Position numbers and translations under genes: made by a program
Notes under the pieces: model-generated
The model's input: only the letters and a program-made list of their open reading frames with translations
Told to the model about the DNA's origin: nothing
Database searches by the model: none
Part shown: positions 34,933 through 42,827 of the stretch, one piece after another
Numbering within the stretch: position 1 is the stretch's first letter
Layout: each line of letters opens with the position of its first letter
Assembly (NCBI GenBank): GCA_038182865.1
Contig: CP116226.1
Location: forward strand, 2,356,001 to 2,420,000
Source of the DNA: Microbacterium enclense
GTDB lineage: Bacteria > Actinomycetota > Actinomycetes > Actinomycetales > Microbacteriaceae
Length of the DNA stretch: 64,000 nt
Direction: 5' to 3'

Positions 34933-36612
34933 ATGAGCGACGAGGTCGACGAACTCGATCGGGCGTGGAACGACGCCGAGCACACGCTCCTCGCGGTGTT
35001 TGCGGGGGATGCGCGGGCGTATCTGCGCACCGTCGACGCCCGGGCGGAGCAGGCGACATCCGCCGAGGCGAAAGCCGTGTGGCACGTCGCCTCATCGATG
35101 GCGGCGGTGATCGCCTGCCGCTTCGACGACGCCGCCCGGCACGCCGACCTCGCGCTCCACGCGGCGGGGGAGAGCGGATCGGTCGAGTATCGTCTCGCCG
35201 CGGCCGCCGTGGCGATGACCGACGCGATGTCGGGAGCGCAGCACGCGCGCACACGGCGCCTGGACATGCCGGAGGCGGTGTCGTCGGAGGTCGGCGCCCG
35301 CGGGGCGTTGCTCGTGCGTTACCTGGCGGCGGAAGCGGCGCTCAGTTCGGGCGCCTTCGAGATCGCCGACACCCTCATTTCCGAGGCCGGGCTCGAACCC
35401 GGGCAGGTGGTCGCCCCGGGGGCGCCGCCGGAGGCCGCCATCGACGGCGCCGCCCTTGCCTTCCAGCTGCTGTGGGCTCGCAGCAGCGCGTTTCATGGGC
35501 GGGCCGCTCTCGTGCGTGCCATCCACGACGGCATCCACGCTCGCGCGGCTGACGTTCCGCCTCGGGTGCACCTCGTGCTCCTCGCCATCGGCTGTTACGG
35601 CGCCGCGCTCGCCGCCGACCGGGACCGCGCCACCGCGCTGGCCGACGTCGTGCTGCAGCGCGCACGCCGCGACGTCAACTACCTGTCGGTCGGATCCTGC
35701 ATCTACGTCGGATGGGCACTGAGAGCGCTGGGGCAGGTGCAGCGCGCCGCGGCGCTTCTCGTGGCGGCGGCCGGGCCCGACCTCCGGCATTGCAAGATCT
35801 GGGATCGGGCGTTCATCTCGGAAGTTCTCGTCGAAGCGGCCTTGGACCGCGGTGACCGCTACGGCGCCGCGGTCATCGTCACTCGCGCAACCGCGCTCCA
35901 GCGCTTTCCCGTGGCGGCCTCGGCGGTGACGCGGGCGCGGGGAGCGATGGCACGATCGGACGGTCTCGACGATCACGCGCAGGACCTGGCCTCGGCCGCG
36001 ATCCTGCTGGACCAGCGTGCGGGGGCGGCCACCGAGGTGCTCCGCGGGCGCGTGCTCGAAGCCGACGCGTTGATCGCCGCGACCCCGGCGGACGCGGCAC
36101 GGATGTTCGAGAGCATCGCGAGGGAAGCCGACGCGACCGGCAACGAATCGCTGCGTCGGTACGCCGCCCAGCGGTGGCGGACGCTTCAGCACCGCGACCC
36201 CGGCCTCGTCGCCGGGACGGCGGTGATGACGGCGCGACAGCGGGAGGTCGTCGCGCTCGTCGCCGAGGGGCACAGCAACACCGCGATCGCGCAGGTGCTC
36301 TTCCTCTCGGCCCGCACGGTCCAGACGCACGTCTCGGACCTGCTGCGCATCACCGGCGCCCGCTCGCGCGCGGAAGTCGCCGCCCTGGCCGCGCGCGGGT
36401 CGGCATCCGCTCTCGTCTCGCTCACCCCGCGGCAGCGTGAGATCGCCGGACTCATCGCCCGCGGCCTGCGCAACGCCGAGATCGCCCGCGCCCTCTCGCT
36501 GCGTGACAAGACGGTCGAGAACCACGTCTCGGAGATCCTCCGTCGCCTGGGGCTGCGCTCCCGGGCGGGTGTCGCCGGTCTCGCGGCGGCCGGTCCTGAC
36601 CCGCGTCCGTAG
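34933..36612 (+). CDS. Transcriptional regulator with two tandem LuxR-type HTH domains
   Basis: The 559-aa protein has a long helical region (about residues 1-400, Ala-rich, TPR-like as in LuxR/MalT-like regulators) and then two complete GerE/LuxR DNA-binding domains in a row: MTARQREVVALVAEGHSNTAIAQVLFLSARTVQTHVSDLL and LTPRQREIAGLIARGLRNAEIARALSLRDKTVENHVSEIL. One such domain is the norm. ATG 34933 has AGGGA 9 nt upstream; a GTG at 34885 is an alternative. No N-terminal ATPase or receiver domain is visible. It is divergent from dps and followed by the GH15 gene. Confidence 0.88.
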   Translation: MSDEVDELDRAWNDAEHTLLAVFAGDARAYLRTVDARAEQATSAEAKAVWHVASSMAAVIACRFDDAARHADLALHAAGESGSVEYRLAAAAVAMTDAMSGAQHARTRRLDMPEAVSSEVGARGALLVRYLAAEAALSSGAFEIADTLISEAGLEPGQVVAPGAPPEAAIDGAALAFQLLWARSSAFHGRAALVRAIHDGIHARAADVPPRVHLVLLAIGCYGAALAADRDRATALADVVLQRARRDVNYLSVGSCIYVGWALRALGQVQRAAALLVAAAGPDLRHCKIWDRAFISEVLVEAALDRGDRYGAAVIVTRATALQRFPVAASAVTRARGAMARSDGLDDHAQDLASAAILLDQRAGAATEVLRGRVLEADALIAATPADAARMFESIAREADATGNESLRRYAAQRWRTLQHRDPGLVAGTAVMTARQREVVALVAEGHSNTAIAQVLFLSARTVQTHVSDLLRITGARSRAEVAALAARGSASALVSLTPRQREIAGLIARGLRNAEIARALSLRDKTVENHVSEILRRLGLRSRAGVAGLAAAGPDPRP

Positions 36613-36629
36613 CCGTTCCCGCCGCAATC

Positions 36630-36668
36630 GACAACCCCGCCCCCATGTCGAGATGGCATTCCTAGCGT
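36630..36668 (+). promoter_or_regulatory. GACAAC-N27-TAGCGT promoter of the GH15 gene (leaderless)
   Basis: GACAAC (36630-36635) lies 27 bp before TAGCGT (36663-36668). The start of transcription, 7 nt after the hexamer, is 36675, which is the GTG start codon itself. Confidence 0.6.
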
Positions 36669-36674
36669 GGGGCC

Positions 36675-38483
36675 GTGCTCACAACCCCGCCTCCGCCGTC
36701 TCGGCCGCTCCGCGACTACGCCGCGATCGGCGACGGGCGCACAGTGGCGCTGATCGGTCGCGACGGATCGATCGATTGGCTGCCCCTGCCGAACATCCAC
36801 TCCCGTCCCGTCTTCGCCCGGCTCGTGGACGAGACAGCCGGCGGATGCATCGAGCTCGCCCCGGTCGGCGAGTACGAGGTCTCGCGCCGCTACATCGCCC
36901 ACACCAACGTCCTCGAGACCACTTTCACCACGCCGACCGGCGTCGCCACCCTCACCGACGCGATGGTCACCGGCATCGCGGGACGACTGCCGTGGGCCGA
37001 GCTCGCCCGCCGCGTCGAGGGAGTGAAGGGCGAGGTCGAGTTCGCCTGGTGCGTTCAGCCCGGCACCATGTTGCGTTCGGCCGCCCCCTGGACCGAGCGC
37101 ATCGACGGCTTCTCGATCATGCGCATCGGGCACGTCTCCCTCGCCGTGGTCGGTCACGAGCACGGCGTTCGAGGCGAACCGGACGCCGGGAGCGAGAGCA
37201 TCGAGGGAGGCTTCACCACCTCGAAGGGATCGCGTCATCTCCTGGTGATTGCCGCGACCGAGGGGGAGCCGCTGAGGGTGCCTCACGCGCAGAACGTCGA
37301 TCGCGGGATCGATCGCACCATCGACGGGTGGTCGATGTGGTCGGAGGAGTTCTCGTACGACGGCCCGTGGGCCGAGGATGTCCAGCGCAGCGCGCTCGCG
37401 CTCAAACTCCTGCTGTTCAGTCCCACCGGCGCGATCGCGGCGGCGGCGACGACGTCGTTGCCCGAGAGCCCCCGGGGCGGGAAGAACTGGGACTACCGCT
37501 TCGCCTGGGTGCGCGATCTCGCGTACACCGCGCACGCGTGGGTCGGCTTCGGCCTGCGGGAGGAGACGCACGCCGCCATCTCGTGGCTGCTGCGCACGAT
37601 CCGCCGCAACGGTCCCGAGGTGCAGGTGATGTACACGCTCGACGGGGACGCGGAGATCGGACTCGAGAAGCACGAGGTGCCGGGGTGGAACGGCAGTCAG
37701 CCGGTCGTCACCGGCAACCCCGCGCAGGGGCAGTTGCAGCTCGGCGTCTACGGCGACCTCATCGCGCTGTGCCGCACGTACGTCGAGGCAGGCAACCGCC
37801 TCGACATCCAGACCGGCCGCCTTCTCGCCGACGTCGCCGACCGCACGTGCGACCTGTGGCGGCGCGAGGACTCGGGCATGTGGGAGCTCCCGGAACTGCG
37901 CCACTACACCTCGTCGAAGATGGGGTGCTGGAAGGCGCTCGACGATGCGCAATGGCTCGCCGACGGAGGACACATCCCCGACAACGGCGATCGCTGGCGC
38001 GCCGAGCGCGACCGCATCCACCGCTGGGTCGAGGAGCACTGCTGGTCCGAGAAGCTCGAGGCCTACACGATCGCGCCGGGCAGCGACGATCTGGATGCGT
38101 CGGTGCTTCTGCACGCGCCGACCGGTTTCGACCGGGGCGAGCGGATGTCGAAGACCCTGGACGCCCTCACCGACCGCCTCACCACCGAGAACCACCTCGT
38201 CTACCGGTACACGGGCATGGACCAGGAGGAGCAGACGTTCGTCGCGTGCGCCTTCTGGCGGGCCACGGCCTTGGCCTGCGTCGGCCGTCATGCGGAAGCG
38301 ATCGAGGCGATGGACGCCCTCGTTGAGCAGGCGAACGACGTTGGCATGTACGCGGAGATGATCGCCGAGTCCGACGGCGCCTTCTGGGGGAATCTTCCCC
38401 AGGCCCTCAGCCACCTCGCACTCATCAACGCCGCCCTCGTCATCCGCGATGTCGTGGACGCCGACGAGCTCGGCGACCGCTGA
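36675..38483 (+). CDS. Glycoside hydrolase family 15 protein (glucoamylase/trehalase type)
   Basis: GH15 enzymes invert alpha-glucosidic bonds; actinobacterial cytosolic members of about 600 aa are often trehalases. The 602-aa protein has an N-terminal domain beginning LRDYAAIGDGRTVALIGRDGSIDWLPLP and a catalytic barrel with NWDYRFAWVRDLAYT, the glutamate-containing GMWELPELRHYTSSKMGCWKALD and the C-terminal MIAESDGAFWGNLPQALSHLALINAAL, where the Glu is the likely second catalytic acid. No signal peptide. GTG start is leaderless under a GACAAC-N27-TAGCGT promoter. It precedes an SDR gene by 46 bp. Confidence 0.88.
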   Translation: MLTTPPPPSRPLRDYAAIGDGRTVALIGRDGSIDWLPLPNIHSRPVFARLVDETAGGCIELAPVGEYEVSRRYIAHTNVLETTFTTPTGVATLTDAMVTGIAGRLPWAELARRVEGVKGEVEFAWCVQPGTMLRSAAPWTERIDGFSIMRIGHVSLAVVGHEHGVRGEPDAGSESIEGGFTTSKGSRHLLVIAATEGEPLRVPHAQNVDRGIDRTIDGWSMWSEEFSYDGPWAEDVQRSALALKLLLFSPTGAIAAAATTSLPESPRGGKNWDYRFAWVRDLAYTAHAWVGFGLREETHAAISWLLRTIRRNGPEVQVMYTLDGDAEIGLEKHEVPGWNGSQPVVTGNPAQGQLQLGVYGDLIALCRTYVEAGNRLDIQTGRLLADVADRTCDLWRREDSGMWELPELRHYTSSKMGCWKALDDAQWLADGGHIPDNGDRWRAERDRIHRWVEEHCWSEKLEAYTIAPGSDDLDASVLLHAPTGFDRGERMSKTLDALTDRLTTENHLVYRYTGMDQEEQTFVACAFWRATALACVGRHAEAIEAMDALVEQANDVGMYAEMIAESDGAFWGNLPQALSHLALINAALVIRDVVDADELGDR

Positions 38484-38529
38484 CCTCCGCCGGGTTCCCG
38501 GCATCCGACCCCCCATGAAAGGACTCGCC

Positions 38530-39423
38530 ATGAGTACGCAGTACACCTTCACCGATCCCACGAAGCTCTACGCCGACATCGAGCCGCAGGCGCAGGACCA
38601 GCCGGAGCCCGGCCTGGATGCGAAGCTCACCCCCAAGGCCGCCCTCGGCGAGGACACCTACGTCGGCAGCGACCGCTTGACGGGCCGCAAGGCACTGATC
38701 ACCGGCGCCGACTCGGGCATCGGTGCCGCGACCGCGATCGCCTTCGCCCGCGAGGGAGCCTCGATCGCGATGTCGTACCTGCCCGAGGAGCAGGTGGATG
38801 CCGACCGGATCGCCGGAATCCTCCGCGACGCCGGCGCGACCGTCGTGCAGATCCCGGGTGACCTCCGCGAGCGCGAGTACGCCCGCACGCTCGTGAAGGA
38901 GGCGGTCGAGGGACTCGGCGGCCTCGACATCGTCGTCAACAACGGCGGCAAGCAGATCTTCAACGAAGACGTCACGACGCTGAGCGACGAGCAGTTCGAC
39001 GACACGTTCAAGACCAACGTCTATGCGATGTTCTGGATCTGCAAAGAGGCGGTGCCGCACCTGAAGCCCGGCTCGACGATCATCAACACCACGTCGATCC
39101 AGGCGTACTCGCCGGCGCCGATCCTCGTCGACTACGCCTCGACGAAGGCGACGATCAACACCTTCACCAAGGCGCTCGGCCAGCAGCTCGCGCCGAAGGG
39201 CATCCGCGTGAACGCGGTGGCCCCCGGCCCGATCTGGACGCCGCTCCAGGTGACCGACGGCCAGCCCGACGAGAAGGTCGACGAGTTCGGTGAGGAGACC
39301 CCGCTCGGGCGCATGGGTCAGCCGGCCGAGCTCGCCCCGGCGTTCGTCTACCTCGCGTCGGCGGAGTCGAGCTACGTCATCGGCGAGACGCTCAACGTCA
39401 ACGGCGGTATGCCGACTCCGTGA
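38530..39423 (+). CDS. SDR-family oxidoreductase (YghA-like)
   Basis: The 297-aa short-chain dehydrogenase has an N-terminal extension of about 45 residues (DPTKLYADIEPQ...), then the cofactor motif ITGADSGIGAATA, NNGG in place of NNAG, and the catalytic YASTK (Tyr-x3-Lys). This extended form resembles YghA and plant/bacillus general-stress dehydrogenases. ATG 38530 follows AAAGGA. It lies 46 bp after the GH15 gene and is probably transcribed with it from the stress-type promoter. A strong terminator follows. Confidence 0.88.
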   Translation: MSTQYTFTDPTKLYADIEPQAQDQPEPGLDAKLTPKAALGEDTYVGSDRLTGRKALITGADSGIGAATAIAFAREGASIAMSYLPEEQVDADRIAGILRDAGATVVQIPGDLREREYARTLVKEAVEGLGGLDIVVNNGGKQIFNEDVTTLSDEQFDDTFKTNVYAMFWICKEAVPHLKPGSTIINTTSIQAYSPAPILVDYASTKATINTFTKALGQQLAPKGIRVNAVAPGPIWTPLQVTDGQPDEKVDEFGEETPLGRMGQPAELAPAFVYLASAESSYVIGETLNVNGGMPTP

Positions 39424-39435
39424 GCACGGTGTGAG

Positions 39436-39470
39436 AGGGCCGTCGTCCGGATAGGGCGGCGGCCCTTTTT
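39436..39470 (+). terminator. Rho-independent terminator after the SDR gene
   Basis: AGGGCCGTCG pairs with CGGCGGCCCT with one G-T step, and the stem is followed by TTTTT. It closes the GH15-SDR unit. Confidence 0.88.
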
Positions 39471-39474
39471 CGGC

Positions 39475-39622
39475 GGTGGCTGAGGGTGTCGACGCGCCCG
39501 GTCCCGTCGGCGGGCTCAGGGACCTGGGTCGCGGGGTGGGGTGGGCGAGGTGTCGACGCGCCCGGTCCCTTCGACGGGCTCAGGAACCCGCAGCGCTGGA
39601 GGGGTGGCTGAGCCTGTCGAGG
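39475..39622. repeat. Cluster of three REP-like elements
   Basis: Copies lie at 39475-39520, 39541-39584 and (partial) 39602-39622. Each has GTGGCTGAG or GTGGGCGAG, GTGTCGACGCGCCCGGTCCC, and CGACGGGCTCAGG or a variant. They fill the gap between the SDR terminator and the GNAT gene and match the element in cydD. Confidence 0.75.
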
Positions 39623-39629
39623 CCAGCGC

Positions 39630-40091
39630 TCAGACGAGGGACTTGCGGTAGAAGATCTCGCCGTCCGCCGTGGTCTCGGTGCGACGGTACCCCTCGCGCT
39701 CGTAGAGGCGCTGGTTGGCCTCGCTGAGTCCTCCCGTGAAGAGTTCGGCCTCGGTCGCGCCGTCGTCTCGCCCGCGCTCTTCGACGGCGGCGAGCAGCTG
39801 GGTCCCGAGGCCCTCGCCCTGCTGGTCCGGGGCGATCGCGAGTCGCCCGATGAGCAGGAGGTCGCGGTCTCGGCGGGCACGCACGGCGCCCACGATGCGG
39901 TGACCCGTCACCGCCACGCAGCCGAGGTTCTCGACCAGTTCCGCGCGCAGCTCGTCGAGGGTCTGCGTGAGCGGCGGCATGTCGGGGTCGCCGTAGATCA
40001 GCGCCTCGCTGGCGAAGGCCGCGCGCTGGATCGTGAGCACTTCGCCGGCGTCATCCGGGGTGATCGGGCGAAGGGTGGGGGAACTCGTCAT
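39630..40091 (-). CDS. GNAT-family N-acetyltransferase
   Basis: The 153-aa single-domain acetyltransferase has the acetyl-CoA binding loop RLAIAPDQQGEGLGTQLLAAVEE and the C-terminal SEANQRLYEREGYRRTE, both standard for GNAT. The substrate cannot be inferred. It is convergent with the REP cluster and divergent from the AraC gene at 40204. Confidence 0.87.
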   Translation of the reverse strand: MTSSPTLRPITPDDAGEVLTIQRAAFASEALIYGDPDMPPLTQTLDELRAELVENLGCVAVTGHRIVGAVRARRDRDLLLIGRLAIAPDQQGEGLGTQLLAAVEERGRDDGATEAELFTGGLSEANQRLYEREGYRRTETTADGEIFYRKSLV

Positions 40092-40203
40092 GATCGGTCC
40101 TTCGGGTCGAGGTGAACGATTTTCGCCGCGACGGCGGCGCTCGAGGCGGGTGGGTTTAATTACACTGGACCATCGTCCCTGACGTCACGCGGGGCCGCCC
40201 GCT

Positions 40204-41133
40204 ATGAACGACTTCTTCGACACGCGCGTCCGCACCAGCGACGTCGCCGACACGCTCGCCTGGCTGCAGGCGCAGTACGGGCGCGTCGACGTCCAGGCCG
40301 ACGACGCCTCGTTCGCCGAGCATGCCGTCGGGGATGCCGTGTTCTCGCTCCGTCGCCTCGACTGGCAGTGCCGGGCCGAGGTGGTGTACGAAGCGGACCG
40401 CTTCTTCGTCGCGACCTCGACCCCCGGGTACGCCTGGAGCATCGGCTCGGAGGCGGGGGAGTACAGCGTCGAACCGGGCATCGTGCAGCCCGGTCACGAG
40501 CTCATCGGGCGGCCCGAGTCGACGCGCCTGCAGCTGGTCGCCTTCGACGCTCCGCACCTCACCGAGACGGCGCGAACGATCTACGGCGATGAGGCACTCG
40601 CCGTGCGGTTCGAGGGGTCCGCCCCGGTGTCGCGGCGCATGCGCGAGTACTGGTTGGCCACGCTGCGATGGGCGCTGACCCAACGACCGGTGATGGCGGA
40701 ACCGCTCGTGCGGGCGCAGGTGCATCGCTCCCTCGCGGCGGCGACACTCGAGGCGTTCGCCCTCGCGGGCGACCCCCGGGAGCGCCGCGCGTCGGCGATC
40801 GAGCAGGCGGCCGTCTACGCCGCGGCCACGAGCTGGTTCGACGATCACGCGTCCCTCCCGATCACGGTGGACGATGCCGCTCGTGCCGTCGGAACCTCGA
40901 CCGGAGGCCTGCGGCGCGCATTCGCGGCCAACGGCCAGCTGGCCCTGACCCCCGAGGCCTACCTCGCCGTCGCGCGCCTGAGTGCGGCGCACGCCGATCT
41001 CGTCGCGGCGGATCCGGCACGGGCCTCGGTGAAGCAGGTCGCTGCGCGGTGGGGGTTCGCGGCCTGCGAGGTCTTCATCGAGGCCTACCGCGATGCCTAC
41101 CGCGTGCATCCGCAGGTGACCCTCGACCGCTGA
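40204..41133 (+). CDS. AraC-family transcriptional regulator
   Basis: The 309-aa protein has an N-terminal domain of AraC-binding-like type (about residues 20-180) and a C-terminal pair of HTH motifs (ITVDDAARAVGTSTGGLRRAFAANGQLALTPEAYLAVARL and VKQVAARWGFAACEVFIEAYRDAYRVHP), the normal AraC layout. TTTAATTACACT just upstream supplies a TACACT -10 at 40161-40166. A second protein of the same plan lies at 53385 and the two may be paralogues. The target and ligand are unknown. Confidence 0.87.
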   Translation: MNDFFDTRVRTSDVADTLAWLQAQYGRVDVQADDASFAEHAVGDAVFSLRRLDWQCRAEVVYEADRFFVATSTPGYAWSIGSEAGEYSVEPGIVQPGHELIGRPESTRLQLVAFDAPHLTETARTIYGDEALAVRFEGSAPVSRRMREYWLATLRWALTQRPVMAEPLVRAQVHRSLAAATLEAFALAGDPRERRASAIEQAAVYAAATSWFDDHASLPITVDDAARAVGTSTGGLRRAFAANGQLALTPEAYLAVARLSAAHADLVAADPARASVKQVAARWGFAACEVFIEAYRDAYRVHPQVTLDR

Positions 41134-41137
41134 GGTC

Positions 41138-41398
41138 TCAGCGATCTCGGTCGGTGTACTCGCCGGGATTCTCGAGGTCTTCCCGGGTCTCCTCGCCCGT
41201 GGGCAGCTCGACATCGGTGTAGGCGCCGGCCTCGTCGGCGCGGGGACGTGACTCCGACCCGTCGGCGTTCTCACGGTCGACGTACTCGCCCGGCTGGTCG
41301 GCACTGCCGTGGTCGACGGTTCCGTCGGAGAGCTGCACGTCGGTGTACTCGCCCTCGTCCGGACCGGTTCCGGCGCCCGTGGTCTCGCGTTCGTTCAT
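41138..41398 (-). CDS. Small acidic, disordered protein with four G-x-Y-x-D repeats
   Basis: The 86-aa protein is rich in Glu, Asp, Gly and Thr, with no helix-forming hydrophobic core. It repeats a short unit four times: GEYTDVQL, GEYVDREN, GAYTDVEL and GEYTDRD. I know no named family. The repeats suggest a binding or aggregation motif with tyrosine. Its promoter has GTCAAG 26 bp before TAGCGT and shares an inverted repeat with the divergent membrane protein gene at 41534. Similar acidic, disordered proteins are encoded at 48886 and 54547. Confidence 0.8.
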   Translation of the reverse strand: MNERETTGAGTGPDEGEYTDVQLSDGTVDHGSADQPGEYVDRENADGSESRPRADEAGAYTDVELPTGEETREDLENPGEYTDRDR

Positions 41399-41428
41399 CG
41401 TTGGTCTCCCGCCGTCGTGATGTCTCCG

Positions 41429-41466
41429 ACGCTAGCCCTCGTGTTGGCCCGGTGCGCGGCCTTGAC
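41429..41466 (-). promoter_or_regulatory. GTCAAG-N26-TAGCGT promoter of the 41398 gene
   Basis: On the minus strand GTCAAG (plus 41461-41466) lies 26 bp before TAGCGT (plus 41429-41434). It faces the similar promoter at 41489-41527. Confidence 0.55.
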
Positions 41467-41498
41467 AGGAACTCTCGATCGCTGCCGTGTCAAGGCCG
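41457..41498. promoter_or_regulatory. Inverted repeat carrying two divergent GTCAAG boxes
   Basis: CGGCCTTGACA and TGTCAAGGCCG are a perfect 11-bp inverted repeat separated by 20 bp. Each arm holds the GTCAAG box of one of the two divergent genes (41398 minus and 41534 plus). Confidence 0.7.
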
Positions 41499-41527
41499 GG
41501 CGTCGGGCGTGAGGGGCGGGCCAGCAT
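41489..41527 (+). promoter_or_regulatory. GTCAAG-N27-CAGCAT promoter of the 41534 gene (leaderless)
   Basis: GTCAAG (41489-41494) lies 27 bp before CAGCAT (41522-41527). Transcription would start at 41534, the ATG. Confidence 0.5.
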
Positions 41528-41533
41528 GGACAC

Positions 41534-41692
41534 ATGCCAGCACTCGCCATCATCCTCATCATCGTCGGACTCGTCCTTCTGTTCCTCGGCGTCTTCGTCG
41601 AGGCCGTGAAGTTCCTTCTCTGGATCGGCATCGTCATCCTCATCGTGGGTGTGATCGCCGCCCTGATGCGCTTCATCCGCCGAAACGCCTGA
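41534..41692 (+). CDS. 52-residue membrane protein
   Basis: The short frame encodes two hydrophobic helices with almost no loop: ALAIILIIVGLVLLFLGVFV, then VKFLLWIGIVILIVGVIAAL, and a basic end MRFIRRNA. Such hydrophobic miniproteins are common in actinobacteria and have no assigned role. GTCAAG-N27-CAGCAT places the transcription start on this ATG, so it is leaderless and co-regulated with the acidic protein gene on the other strand. Its small size makes it easy to miss. Confidence 0.75.
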   Translation: MPALAIILIIVGLVLLFLGVFVEAVKFLLWIGIVILIVGVIAALMRFIRRNA

Positions 41693-41736
41693 CGCGTCGT
41701 CGCCCCGCTCGCGCTTCGGCCGGGCGGGGCGAGACG

Positions 41737-42741
41737 TCAGGCTGAGAAGAGGTCGCGGGCGCGCGGAGCGTGCCGTTCCGCCACCGCATCGAGCGCCGCG
41801 CCCAGCTCCTCATGCCGGAAGACGAATCCCGCGTCGGTGAGCACCCCGGGCACCGCCCATCGGCTCCTCAGGACCAGTTCGGGCTCGTTGCGCAGCACGG
41901 CCATCGCCGGGTCGAGCATCCACCGGAAAGCCGGAAGCCCGACCCGCCGTCGTGCGACCCGCCGAACATGCCGCATCAGCGTCAGGTTGTCGCTCACTCC
42001 GGGCGCCGACAGATTCACCGGACCCTCCACGTCGTCCCGGTCGCGGAGGAAGAGAACGGATGCCACGACGTCGTCGATGTGGATCCAGCTGAAGCGCTGC
42101 CGACCCGACGTCCGATGCCAGCTCGACCACACCGCGCCCGTCGGATGCGAGCCGATCCCGCGGTACCGCCGGTGCGGGAACCACCAGCTGTCGATCTGCG
42201 GGCCGCCGAGTCCGAGGCGCCCGAGGGCGAAGAGCATCCGCGTCGCGGGTCCGTCGCCCAGAACGATCGCCATGCGCAGAGCCACGCGACGGGTCGCCGG
42301 CAGCTCGCCGTCGAAGAACGCCCTCTCCCAGCTCGTGGCGACATCGACCGAGAACCCGTCGCCGATGACACCGTCGCGCTCATCGTTCCCGCGCTCGGTC
42401 TCGTGGCGGTAGATGGTCGCGGTCGAGGCGTTGAACCACACGCGCGGAGGCGTCTCGGCGCGGCGGACGGCGCGGTGCAGCGCACGCGTCGTCTCAACCC
42501 GCGATCGGAGGATCTCGTCGCGCGCCGTGTCGGTGTAGCGGCACGAGACGATCTTCCCGGCGAGGTTGACGAGCACCTCGGCTCTGTCGACGAGACGGTC
42601 GATGCTCCGCTGGTCGCCCCAGGTCGCCGTGCCGGTGCGGCCGATCGTGTCGACGGTGTAACCGTCGTCGCGGAACGCTGCAGCCACCGCCTGACCGACG
42701 AATCCGCTCGCTCCGGCGATGACGACACGGCGTCTGGTCAC
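41737..42741 (-). CDS. TIGR01777-type NAD-dependent epimerase (SDR39U1-like)
   Basis: The 334-aa extended SDR has the cofactor motif VIAGASGFVGQAVAAAF, VNLAGKIVSCRYT, a conserved RVWFNASTATIYRHE in place of the classic YxxxK, and a C-terminal DUF1731-like part (DPAMAVLRNEPELVLRSRWAVPGVLTDAGFVFRHEELGAALD). This is the arrangement of the TIGR01777/YfcH group. Its physiological substrate is not known. The gene is divergent from the unknown gene at 42828, with the tandem 30-mer between them. Confidence 0.87.
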   Translation of the reverse strand: MTRRRVVIAGASGFVGQAVAAAFRDDGYTVDTIGRTGTATWGDQRSIDRLVDRAEVLVNLAGKIVSCRYTDTARDEILRSRVETTRALHRAVRRAETPPRVWFNASTATIYRHETERGNDERDGVIGDGFSVDVATSWERAFFDGELPATRRVALRMAIVLGDGPATRMLFALGRLGLGGPQIDSWWFPHRRYRGIGSHPTGAVWSSWHRTSGRQRFSWIHIDDVVASVLFLRDRDDVEGPVNLSAPGVSDNLTLMRHVRRVARRRVGLPAFRWMLDPAMAVLRNEPELVLRSRWAVPGVLTDAGFVFRHEELGAALDAVAERHAPRARDLFSA

Positions 42742-42757
42742 GGCATCCTCCTGGCTC

Positions 42758-42817
42758 GGATTCAGCCTAGGGGCGGCGCGCCGACAGGGATTCAGCCTAG
42801 GGGCGGCGCGCCGACAG
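42758..42817. repeat. Perfect tandem repeat of a 30-bp unit, two copies
   Basis: Positions 42758-42787 and 42788-42817 are identical over all 30 bases. The unit contains GGATTCAGCCTAGGGG, the palindrome-like CCTAGG and GGCGCGCC. It ends 10 bp before the ATG at 42828 and thus forms the whole promoter region between two divergent genes. Confidence 0.95.
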
Positions 42818-42827
42818 AATGAGACGT

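Noticed and set aside
36186..38561. 791-codon minus-strand frame opposite LuxR and GH15
   Set aside because: Val/Arg/Glu-rich without motif; GH15 on the plus strand is certain.
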